Below the pieces are notes generated by a model, which made no database searches, was not told where the DNA came from, and was given only the letters and a program-made list of their open reading frames with translations. The position numbers were made by a program, and so were the translations under genes. Shown here piece after piece: positions 53,948 through 64,000 of a stretch of DNA of 64,000 nucleotides. Numbering within the stretch: the first letter of the stretch is position 1; the number at the start of each line of letters is the position of its first letter. This DNA is from Megaustenia siamemsis (Eukaryota > Mollusca > Gastropoda > Stylommatophora > Ariophantidae), in assembly GCA_032433765.1 (NCBI GenBank), contig JAVIAB010000046.1, positions 66,865,681 to 66,929,680 of the forward strand, written 5' to 3'.

Positions 53948-54135
53948 ATCTGACCGCTGCAACGTCTCGGACACTCACTTGACGTGCGCAACAAGAAACC
54001 AGACCAGCCAATCACAGAGCAGCAAATCACAGAGCAGCCAATCACAGATCAGCCCTGAGTACCTGACCTGCCTGGAGACTGTGACCGGCAACTGTTCCTT
54101 GTTCATCGAGGCGCTGGCGTGTAACAAAACCTGCG
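53948..54135 (+). CDS. Host gene exon 4: cysteine-rich module
   Basis: This 188-nt exon lies after a good acceptor, TTCTTGTTTCATGAGACAG, and before the donor GTGAGT. It enters in phase 2 (AG|A gives Arg after exon B) and leaves in phase 1. It encodes RSDRCNVSDTHLTC, then a Gln/Ser-rich linker from a short in-frame repeat of AATCACAGAGCAGC, then YLTCLETVTGNCSLFIEALA and CNKTC. The C-x7/8-C spacing with an amphipathic helix faintly recalls GDNF-receptor-like domains; I treat that as a hint only. Later exons must lie beyond the window, since I find none in the arrays to 64000. Confidence 0.65.
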
Positions 54136-54149
54136 GTGAGTGCTTTAGG

Positions 54150-55427
54150 GTGTAGATGTGTGGATACTTGAATCAACAGTTAGTGATTTAGTTAGTGGAT
54201 GTGGATACTTGAATCAACAGTTAGTGCTTCAGGGTGTAGATATGTGGATACTTGAATCAACAGTTAGTGATTTAGTTAGTGGATGTGGATACTTGAATCA
54301 ACAGTTAGTGATTTAGTTAGTGGATGTGGATACTTGAATCAACAGTTAGTGATTTAGTTAGTGGATGTGGATACTTGAATCAACAATAAGTGATTTAGTT
54401 ACTGATGCGGATACTTGAATCAACAATAAGTGATTTAGTTAATGGATGTGGATACTTGAATCAACAGTTAGTGATTTAGTTAATGGATGTGGATACTTGA
54501 ATCAACAGTTAGTGATTTAGTTAATGGATGTGGATACTTGAATCAACAATAAGTGATTTAGTTAATGGATGTGGGTACTTGAATCAACAGTTAGTGATTT
54601 AGTTAGTGGATGTGGATACTTGAATCAATAGTTAGTGATTTAGTTAGTGGATGTGGATACTTGAATCAACAGTTAGTGATTTAGTTAGTGGATGTGGATA
54701 CTTGAATCAACAGTTAGTGATTTAGTTAGTGGATGTGGATACTTGAATCAACAATAAGTGATTTAGTTAATGATGCGGATACTTGAATCAACAATAAGTG
54801 ATTTAGTTAATGGATGTGGATACTTGAATCAACAGTTAGTGATTTAGTTAATGGATGTGGATACTTGAATCAACAGTTAGTGATTTAGTTAATGGATGTG
54901 GATACTTGAATCAACAATAAGTGATTTAGTTAATGGATGTGGATACTTGAATCAACAGTAAGTGATTTAGTTAATGGATGTGGATACTTGAATCAACAGT
55001 TAGTGATTTAGTTAATGGATGCGGATACTTGAATCAACAGTTAGTGATTTAGTTAATGGATGTGGATACTTGAATCAACAGTTAGTGATTTAGTTAATGG
55101 ATGTGGATACTTGAATCAACAGTTAGTGATTTAGTTAATGGATGTGGATACTTGAATCAACAGTTAGTGATTTAGTTAATGGATGTGGATACTTGAATCA
55201 ACAGTTAGTGATTTAGTTAATGGATGTGGATACTTGAATCAACAGTTAGTGATTTAGTTAATGGATGTGGATACTTGAATCAACAGTTAGTGATTTAGTT
55301 AATGGATGTGGATACTTGAATCAACAGTTAGTGATTTAGTTAATGGATGTGGATACTTGAATCAACAGTTAGTGATTTAGTTAATGGATGTGGATACTTG
55401 AATCAACAGTTAGTGATTTAGTTAAAT
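54150..55427. repeat. 41-bp minisatellite, about 31 copies
   Basis: Units GATGTGGATACTTGAATCAA and CAGTTAGTGATTTAGTTAATG, with CAATAAGTG and GATGCGG variants in a repeating order. It begins 15 bp after the donor of exon 4. Confidence 0.95.
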
Positions 55428-55473
55428 TTCTTCTTTCCTTCCTCATTTGACTTTCAGCGTCGAGGGGTCTTTC
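55428..55473 (-). mobile_element. RTE-like 3' tail fragment, third copy
   Basis: The minus strand reads CCCCTCGACGCTGAAAGTC then AAATGAGGAAGGAAAGAAG, the terminal sequence of the copies at 8456 and 13815. Only about 45 bp remain, lodged between two related minisatellites. Confidence 0.65.
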
Positions 55474-55885
55474 GTTAATGGATGTGGATATTTAGTGAAC
55501 AGTAAATGCTTTCGTTAATGGATGTGGATATTTAGTGAACAGTAAATGCTTTCGTTAATGGATGTGGATATTTAGTGAACAGTAAATGCTTTCGTTAATG
55601 GATGTGGATATTTAGTGAACAGTAAATGCTTTCGTTAATGGATGTGGATATTTAATGAACAGTAAATGCTTTCGTTAATGGATGTGGATATTTAGTGAAC
55701 AGTAAATGCTTTCGTTAATGGATGTGGATATTTAGTGAACAGTAAATGCTTTAGTTAATGGATGTGGATATTTAGTGAACAGTAAATGCTTTAGTTAATG
55801 GATGTGGATATTTAGTGAACAGTAAATGCTTTCGTTAATGGATGTGGATATTTAGTGAACAGTAAATGCTTTCGTTAATGGATGT
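55474..55885. repeat. 40-bp minisatellite, about 10 copies
   Basis: Units CTTTCGTTAATGGATGTGGA and TATTTAGTGAACAGTAAATG. It shares GTTAATGGATGTGGATA with the 41-bp array on the other side of the RTE tail, so the two are diverged relatives. Confidence 0.95.
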
Positions 55886-55956
55886 TGCAATGACATCTCG
55901 AGATTTGTTTTCACCAAACTGTTGAGCGATGAGCTGGTGAGAGATTTCCCCAAGAC

Positions 55957-58900
55957 GTTGCTGCTACAGTGACAAATGAGACGTTGCTGCTACAGTGACA
56001 AATGAGACGTTGCTGCTATAGGGACAAATGAGACGTTGCTGCTACAGGGACAAATGAGACGTTGCTGCTACAGGGACAAATGAGACGTTGCTGCTACAGG
56101 GACAAATGAGACGTTAATACTACAGGGCCAAGGGAGACGTTGTTGCTACAGGGACAAATGAGACGTTGTTACTACAGGGCCAAGGGAGACGTTGCTGCTA
56201 CAGGGACAAATGAGACGTTGTTACTACAGGGCCAAGGGAGACGTTGTTGCTACAGGGACAAATGAGACGTTGTTACTACAGGGCCAAGGGAGACGTTGTT
56301 GCTACAGGGACAAATTAGACGTTGCTGCTATAGGGACAAATGAGACGTTGCTGCTACAGAGACAAATGAGACGTTGCTGCTACAAGGACAAATGAGACGT
56401 TGCTGCTACAGGGACAAATGAGACGTTGTTGCCACAGGGACAAGGGAGACGTTGTTACTACAAGGCCAAGGGAGACGTTGCTGCTACAGGGACAAGGGAG
56501 ACGTTGCTGCTACAGGGACAAGGGAGACGTTGTTGCTACAGGGCCAAGGGAGACGTTGTTGCTACAGGGCCAAGGGAGACGTTGTTGCTACAGGGCCAAG
56601 GGAGACGTTGTTGCTACAGGGCCAAGGGAGACGTTGTTGCTACAGGGCCAAGGGAGACGTTGTTGCTACAGGGCCAAGGGAGACGTTGTTGCTACAGGGC
56701 CAAGTGAGACGTTGTCGCCACAGGGGGAAGTAAGACGTTGTTGCTACAGGGACAAGTGAGACGTTGTTACTACAGGGACAAGTGAGACGTTGTTGCTACA
56801 GGGCCAAGTGAGACGTTGTTGCCACAGGGGGAAGTAAGACGTTGTTGCTACAGGGACAAGTGAGACGTTGTTACTACAGGGACAAGTGAGACGTTGTTAC
56901 TACAGGGCCAAGGGAGACGTTGCTGCTACAGGGACAAGGGAGACGTTGTTGCTACTGGGACAAGTGAGACGTTGTTGCCACAGGGGGAAGTAAGACGTTG
57001 TTGCTACAGGGACAAGGGAGACGTTGTTACTACAGGGACAAGTGAGACGTTGTTGCTACAGGGCCAAGTGAGACGTTGTTGCCACAGGGGGAAGTAAGAC
57101 GTTGTTGCTACAGGGACAAGTGAGACGTTGTTACTACAGGGACAAGTGAGACGTTGTTGCTACAGGGCCAAGTGAGACGTTGTTGCCACAGGGGGAAGTA
57201 AGACGTTGTTGCTACAGGGACAAGTGAGACGTTGTTACTACAGGGACAAGTGAGACGTTGTTACTACAGGGCCAAGGGAGACGTTGCTGCTACAGGGACA
57301 AGGGAGACGTTGTTGCTACTGGGACAAGTGAGACGTTGTCACTACAGGGCCAAGGGAGACGTTGTTGCTACAGGGCCAAACGAGACGTTGCTGCTACAGG
57401 GACAAGGGAGACGTTGTTGCTACAGGGACAAGGGAGACGTTGCTGCTACAGGGACTAGGGAGACGTTGTTGCTACTGGGACAAGTGAGACGTTGTTGCTA
57501 CAGGGACAAGGGAGACGTTGCTGCTACAGGGACAAGTGAGACGTTGTTACTACAGGGCCAAGGGAGACGTTGTTGCTACAGGGCCAAGGGAGACGTTGCT
57601 GCTACAGGGACAAGGGAGACGTTGTTGCTACAGGGACAAGTGAGACGTTGTTGCTACAGGGACAAGGGAGACGTTGCTGTTACAGGGACAAGGGAGACGT
57701 TGTTGCTACAGGGACAAGGGAGACGTTGCTGCTCTACAGGGACAAGGGAGACGTTGTTGCTACAGGGACAAGTGAGACGTTGTTGCTACAGGGACAAGGG
57801 AGACGTTGCTGTTACAGGGACAAGGGAGACGTTGTTGCTACAGGGACAAGTGAGACGTTGTTGCTACAGGGACAAGGGAGACGTTGTTTCTACAGGGACA
57901 AGGGAGACGTTGCTGCTACAGGGACAAGGGAGACGTTGTTGCTACAAAGACAAGTGAGACGTTGTTGCTACAGGGACAAGGGAGACTTTGCTGTTACTGG
58001 GACAAGGGAGACGTTGTTGCTACAGGGACAAGGGAGACGTTGCTGCTACAGGGACAAGGGAGACGTTGTTGCTACAGGGACAAGTGAGACGTTGTTGCTA
58101 CAGGGACAAGGGAGACGTTGTTGCTACAGGGCCAAGGGAGACGTTGCTGCTACAGGGACAAGGGAGACGTTGTTTCTACAGGGACAAGGGAGACGTTGCT
58201 GCTACAGGGACAAGGGAGACGTTGCTGATACAGGGACAAGGGAGACGTTGTTGCTACAGGGCCAAGGGAAACGTTCTGCTATAGGGACAAGGGAGACGTT
58301 GTTTCTACAGGGACAAGGGAGACGTTGTTGCTACAGGGACAAGTGAGACGTTGCTGCTACAGGGACAAGGGGGACGTTCTGTTACAGGGACAAGAGAGAC
58401 GTTTTTACTACAGGGACAAGTAAGACTTTGCTGCCACATGGACAAGAGAGACATTGTTACTACAGGGACAAGAGAGACGTTGATACTACAGGGACAAGTA
58501 AGACGTTGCTGCTACAGGGACAAGTAAGACGTTGCTGCCACAGGGACAAGTAAGAGTTTGCTGCTACAGGGACAAGTAAGACGTTGCTGCCACAGGGACA
58601 AGGGAGACGTTGCTGCCACAGGGACAAGTAAGACGTTGCTGCTACAGGGACAAGAGAGACGTTGTTACTACAGGGACAAGAGAGACGTTGTTACTACAGG
58701 GACAAGAGAGACGTTGTTACTACATGGACAAGAGAGACGTTGTTACTACAGGGACAAGAGAGACGTTGTTACTACAGGGACAAGGGAGACGTTGTTGCTA
58801 CAGGGACAAGAGAGACGTTGTTACTACAGGGACAAGGGAGACGTTGCTGCCACAGGGACAAGAGAGACGTTGTTACTACAGGGCCAAGGGAGACGTTGTT

Positions 58901-61900
58901 ACTACAGGGACAAGGGAGACGTTGTTACTACAGGGACAAGGGAGACGTTGTTACTACAGGGACAAGAGAGACGTTGTTACTACAGGGACAAGGGAGACGT
59001 TGCTGCCACAGGGACAAGTAAGACGTTGCTGCTACAGGGACAAGAGAGACGTTGTTACTACAGGGACAAGAGAGACGTTGTTACTACAGGGACAAGAGAG
59101 ACGTTGTTACTACAGGGACAAGAGAGACGTTGTTACTACAGGGACAAGAGAGACGTTGTTACTACAGGGACAAGAGAGACGTTGTTACTACAGGGACAAG
59201 AGAGACGTTGTTACTATAGGGACAAGAGAGACGTTGTTACTACAGGGACAAGAGAGACGTTGTTACTACAGGGACAAGGGAGACGTTGCTGCTACAGGGA
59301 CTAGTGAGACGTTGCTGTCACAGGGACAAGGGAGACGTTGCTGCTACATGGGCAAGTAAGACGTTGCTGCTACAGGGACAAGGGAGACGTTGTTGCTACA
59401 GGGACAAGGGAGACGTTGTTGCTACAGGGACAAGAGAGACGTTTTTACTACAGGGACAAGTAAGACTTTGCTGCCACAGGGACAAGAGAGACATTGTTAC
59501 TACAGGGACAAGAGAGACGTTGATACTACAGGGACAAGTAAGACGTTGCTGCTACAGGGACAAGTAAGACGTTGCTGCCACAGGGACAAGTAAGAGTTTG
59601 CTGCTACAGGGACAAGTAAGACGTTGCTGCCACAGGGACAAGGGAGACGTTGCTGCCACAGGGACAAGTAAGACGTTGCTGCTACAGGGACAAGAGAGAC
59701 GTTGTTACTACAGGGACAAGAGAGACGTTGTTACTACAGGGACAAGAGAGACGTTGTTACTACATGGACAAGAGAGACGTTGTTACTACAGGGACAAGAG
59801 AGACGTTGTTACTACAGGGACAAGGGAGACGTTGTTGCTACAGGGACAAGAGAGACGTTGTTACTACAGGGACAAGGGAGACGTTGCTGCCACAGGGACA
59901 AGAGAGACGTTGTTACTACAGGGCCAAGGGAGACGTTGTTACTACAGGGACAAGGGAGACGTTGTTACTACAGGGACAAGGGAGACGTTATTACTACAGG
60001 GACAAGAGAGACGTTGTTACTACAGGGACAAGGGAGACGTTGCTGCCACAGGGACAAGTAAGACGTTGCTGCTACAGGGACAAGAGAGACGTTGTTACTA
60101 CAGGGACAAGAGAGACGTTGTTACTACAGGGACAAGAGAGACGTTGTTACTACAGGGACAAGAGAGACGTTGTTACTACAGGGACAAGAGAGACGTTGTT
60201 ACTACAGGGACAAGAGAGACGTTGTTACTACAGGGACAAGAGAGACGTTGTTACTATAGGGACAAGAGAGACGTTGTTACTACAGGGACAAGAGAGACGT
60301 TGTTACTACAGGGACAAGGGAGACGTTGCTGCTACAGGGACTAGTGAGACGTTGCTGTCACAGGGACAAGGGAGACGTTGCTGCTACATGGGCAAGTAAG
60401 ACGTTGCTGCTACAGGGACAAGGGAGACGTTGTTGCTACAGGGACAAGGGAGACGTTGTTGCTACAGGGACAAGTGAGACGTTGCTGCTACAGGGACAAG
60501 TGAGACGTTGTTGCTACAGGGACAAGGGAGACGTTACTGCTACAGGGACAAGAGACGTTGCTGCTACAGGGACAAGAGAGACGTTGTTGCTACAGGGACA
60601 AGGGAGACGTTCTTGCTACAGGGACAAGTGAGACGTTGTTGCTACAGGGACAAGGGAGACGTTGCTGCTACAGGGACAAGTGAGACGTTGCTGCTACAGG
60701 GACAAGGGAGACGTTCCTGCTACAGGGACAAGTGAGACGTTGTTGCTACAGGGACAAGGGAGACGTTGTTGCTACAGGGACAAGGGAGACGTTGTTGCAA
60801 CAGGGACAAGGAAGACGTTGCTGCTAAAGGGACAAAGAAGACGTTACTGCTACAGGGACAAGGGAGACGTTCTGCTACAAAGACAAGAGAGACGTTGTTA
60901 GTACAGGGACAAGTAAGACGTTGCTGCCACAGGGACAAGAGAGACGTTGTTACTACAGGGACAAGAGAGACGTTGATACTACAGGGACAAGTAAGACGTT
61001 GCTGCTACAGGGACAAGTAAGACGTTGCTGCTACAGGGACAAGTAAGAGTTTGCTGCTACAGGGACAAGTAAGACGTTGCTGCTACAGGGACAAGTAAGA
61101 CGTTGCTGCTACAGGGACAAGTAAGACGTTGCTGCTACAGGGACAAGTAAGACGTTGCTGCTACAGGGACAAGTAAGACGTTGCTGCTACAGGGACAAGT
61201 AAGACGTTGCTGCCACAGGGACAAGTAAGACATTGCTGCCACAGGGACAAGTAAGACATTGCTGCCACAGGGACAAGTAAGACGTTGCTGCTACAGGGAC
61301 AAGTAAGACGTTGCTGCTACAGGGACAAGTAAGACGTTGCTGCCACAGGGACAAGAGAGACGTTGTTACTACAGGGACAAGAGAGACGTTGTTACTACAG
61401 GGACAAGAGAGACGTTGTTACTACAGGGACAAAGGAGACGTTGCTGCTACAGGGACAAGTAAGACGTTGCTGCTACAGGGACAAGTAAGACGTTGCTGCC
61501 AGAGGGACAAGTAAGACGTTGCTGCCACAGGGACAAGTAAGACGTTGCTGCCACAGGGACAAGTAAGACGTTGCTGCTACAGGGACAAGTAAGACGTTGC
61601 TGCTACAGGGACAAGTAAGACGTTGCTGCCACAGGGACAAGAGAGACGTTGTTACTACAGGGACAAGAGAGACGTTGTTACTACAGGGACAAGAGAGACG
61701 TTGATACTACAGGGACAAGAGAGACGTTGTTATTACAGGGACAAGGGAGACGTTGCTGCCACAGGGACAAGAGAGACGTTGTTACTACAGGGACAAGAGA
61801 GACGTTGTTACTACAGGGACAAGAGAGACGTTGTTACTACAGGGACAAGAGAGACGTTGTTACTACAGGGACAAGAGAGACGTTGTTACTACAGGGACAA

Positions 61901-64000
61901 GAGAGACGTTGTTACTACAGGGACAAGAGAGACGTTGTTATTACAGGGACAAGAGAGACGTTGTTACTACAGGGACAAGAGAGACGTTGTTACTACAGGG
62001 ACAAGAGAGACGTTGTTACTACAGGGACAAGAGAGACGTTGTTACTACAGGGACAAGAGAGACGTTGTTACTACAGGGACAAGAGAGACGTTGTTACTAC
62101 AGGGACAAGAGAGACGTTGTTACTACAGGGACAAGGGAGACGTTGCTGCTACAGGGACTAGTGAGACGTTGCTGCCACAGGGACAAGGGAGACGTTGCTG
62201 CTACAGGGACAAGAGAGACGTTGTTACTACAGGGCCAAGGGAGACGTTGCTGCTACAGGGACAAGGGAGACGTTGTTGCTACAGGGACAAGTGAGACGTT
62301 GCTGCTACAGGGACAAGAGAGACGTTGTTACTACAGGGCCAAGGGAGACGTTGCTGCTACAGGGACAAGGGAGACGTTGTTGCTACAGAGACAAGTGAGA
62401 CGTTGCTGCTACAGGGACAAGGGAGACGTTGTTGCTACAGGGACAAGTGAGACGTTGCTGCTACAGGGACAAGGGAGACGTTCTTGCTACAGGGACAAGT
62501 GAGACGTTGTTGCTACAGGGACAAGGGAGACGTTGTTGCTACAGGGACAAGGGAGACGTTACTGCTACAGGGACAAGGGAGACGTTCTGCTACAAAGACA
62601 AGAGAGACGTTGTTAGTACAGGGACAAGTAAGACGTTGCTGCCACAGGGACAAGAGAGACGTTGTTACTACAGGGACAAGAGAGACGTTGATACTACAGG
62701 GACAAGTAAGACGTTGCTGCTACAGGGACAAGTAAGAGTTTGCTGCTACAGGGACATGTAAGACGTTGCTGCTACAGGGACAAGTAAGACGTTGCTGCTA
62801 CAGGGACAAGTAAGAGTTTGCTGCTACAGGGACAAGTAAGACGTTGCTGCTACAGGGACAAGTAAGACGTTGCTGCTACAGGGACAAGTAAGACGTTGCT
62901 GCTACAGGGACAAGTAAGACGTTGCTGCTACAGGGACAAGTAAGACGTTGCTGCTACAGGGACAAGTAAGACGTTGCTGCCACAGGGACAAGTAAGACAT
63001 TGCTGCCACAGGGACAAGTAAGACGTTGCTGCCACAGGGACAAGTAAGACGTTGCTGCTACAGGGACAAGAAAGACGTTGCTGCTACAGGGACAAGTAAG
63101 ACGTTGCTGCCACAGGGACAAGAGAGACGTTGTTACTACAGGGACAAGAGAGACGTTGTTACTACAGGGACAAGAGAGACGTTGTTACTACAGGGACAAA
63201 GGAGACGTTGCTGCTACAGGGACAAGTAAGACGTTGCTGCTACAGGGACAAGTAAGACGTTGCTGCTACAGGGACAAGTAAGACGTTGCTGCTACAGGGA
63301 CAAGTAAGACGTTGCTGCCACAGGGACAAGTAAGACATTGCTGCCACAGGGACAAGTAAGACGTTGCTGCCACAGGGACAAGTAAGACGTTGCTGCTACA
63401 GAGACAAGTAAGACGTTGCTGCTACAGGGACAAGTAAGACGTTGCTGCCACAGGGACAAGAGAGACGTTGTTACTACAGGGACAAGGGAGACGTTGCTGC
63501 TACAGGGACAAGTGAGACGTTGCTGCTACAGGGACAAGAGAGACGTTGTTACTACAGGGCCAAGGGAGACGTTGCTGCTACAGGGACAAGGGAGACGTTG
63601 TTGCTACAGAGACAAGTGAGACGTTGCTGCTACAGGGACAAGGGAGACGTTGTTGCTACAGGGACAAGTGAGACGTTGCTGCTACAGGGACAAGGGAGAC
63701 GTTCTTGCTACAGGGACAAGTGAGACGTTGTTGCTACAGGGACAAGGGAGACGTTGTTGCTACAGGGACAAGGGAGACGTTACTGCTACAGGGACAAGGG
63801 AGACGTTGCTGCTACAGGGACAAGTAAGACGTTGCTGCTACAGGGACAAGTAAGACGTTGCTGCCACAGGGACAAGTAAGACATTGCTGCCACAGGGACA
63901 AGTAAGACGTTGCTGCCACAGGGACAAGTAAGACGTTGCTGCTACAGGGACAAGTAAGACGTTGCTGCTACAGGGACAAGTAAGACGTTGCGGCCACAGG
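55957..64000. repeat. 26-bp minisatellite, more than 300 copies, runs off the window
   Basis: Units GACGTTGCTGCTACAGGGAC plus AAGTGA, with GTTACT, GCCACA, GGCCAAG, AGAGA and AGTAA variants. Blocks recur: 58350-59440 is repeated almost base for base 1,040 bp later (59390-60480). A rare GTTCTGCTACAAAGACAAG unit at about 60868 recurs near 62581. All open frames in it follow from the 78-bp (three-unit) periodicity. Confidence 0.97.

Noticed and set aside
54004..54052. Acceptor at 54052 for a shorter exon 4
   Set aside because: The acceptor at 53947 has a much better pyrimidine tract and gives an open, in-phase, cysteine-containing extension.
57232..63853. Arg/Gly-rich frames of about 250 codons
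   Set aside because: Periodic 78-bp (three units of 26 bp) artefacts in overlapping frames.
8457..64000. CRISPR-like arrays
   Set aside because: Units are joined head to tail with no unique spacers, and the genome is eukaryotic.

Overview
This is eukaryotic, probably metazoan nuclear DNA. The evidence is a spliced gene with GT-AG introns, two tRNA-derived SINE types, several non-LTR retrotransposon copies and a Polinton/Maverick. The mix of RTE-like fragments, SINEs and extreme minisatellite content would suit a lophotrochozoan such as a mollusc, but the species cannot be fixed from the sequence. Roughly 65% of the window (about 41 kb by my hand count) is tandem minisatellite in more than 25 families, with units of 18-62 bp. 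Nearly all the long open frames in these arrays are artefacts of units whose length is a multiple of three or that lack stops.

Layout. 1-3994: a non-LTR retrotransposon with an intact endonuclease-RT-RNase H ORF, truncated by the window edge. 4157-7128: three minisatellites. 7320-54135: a host gene on the + strand whose small exons are almost hidden between minisatellites. I find a signal-peptide exon (7320-7420), exon type A at 13129-13233 and again at 27215-27319, exon type B at 20868-20960 and again at 49683-49766, a cysteine-rich exon at 53948-54135, and a weaker candidate at 28173. The A-B pair has been duplicated with its flanking introns. The four A/B exons are symmetric phase 2-2 and a multiple of three long, so any subset keeps frame. 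The product looks like a secreted or surface, cysteine-rich, N-glycosylated protein, with weak resemblance to GDNF-receptor-like domains.

39089-48581: a complete Polinton/Maverick-type virus-like transposon of 9,493 bp, inserted in the intron before the second B exon, inside a 26-bp minisatellite. It has a 6-bp target duplication (AATGTC), AG...CT termini and near-identical terminal inverted repeats of about 1.4 kb. It carries nine intact + strand genes: packaging ATPase, two small accessory proteins, DDE integrase with chromodomain, small membrane protein, penton-like minor capsid protein, pVI/pX-like basic protein, double-jelly-roll-type major capsid protein and adenain-like protease. A tenth gene with its own TATA box encodes a PC4/SUB1-like ssDNA-binding domain. 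There is no room for, and no trace of, the protein-primed DNA polymerase B that normally defines these elements. It therefore looks like a capsid-encoding, integrase-encoding element that must borrow replication. Both TIRs carry a mirrored inward-facing promoter with TATA box, 5' splice site and several GATCAAAG (TCF/LEF-like) motifs.

The second striking theme is in the host gene. Tandem arrays flanking the A exons are built from the exon-intron junctions themselves, giving about 9 and 12 copies of the 3' splice site and about 2 and 17 copies of the 5' splice site. Every decoy splice site is followed by, or would read into, an in-frame stop.

54150-64000: further minisatellites, ending in a 26-bp array of more than 300 copies that runs off the window.
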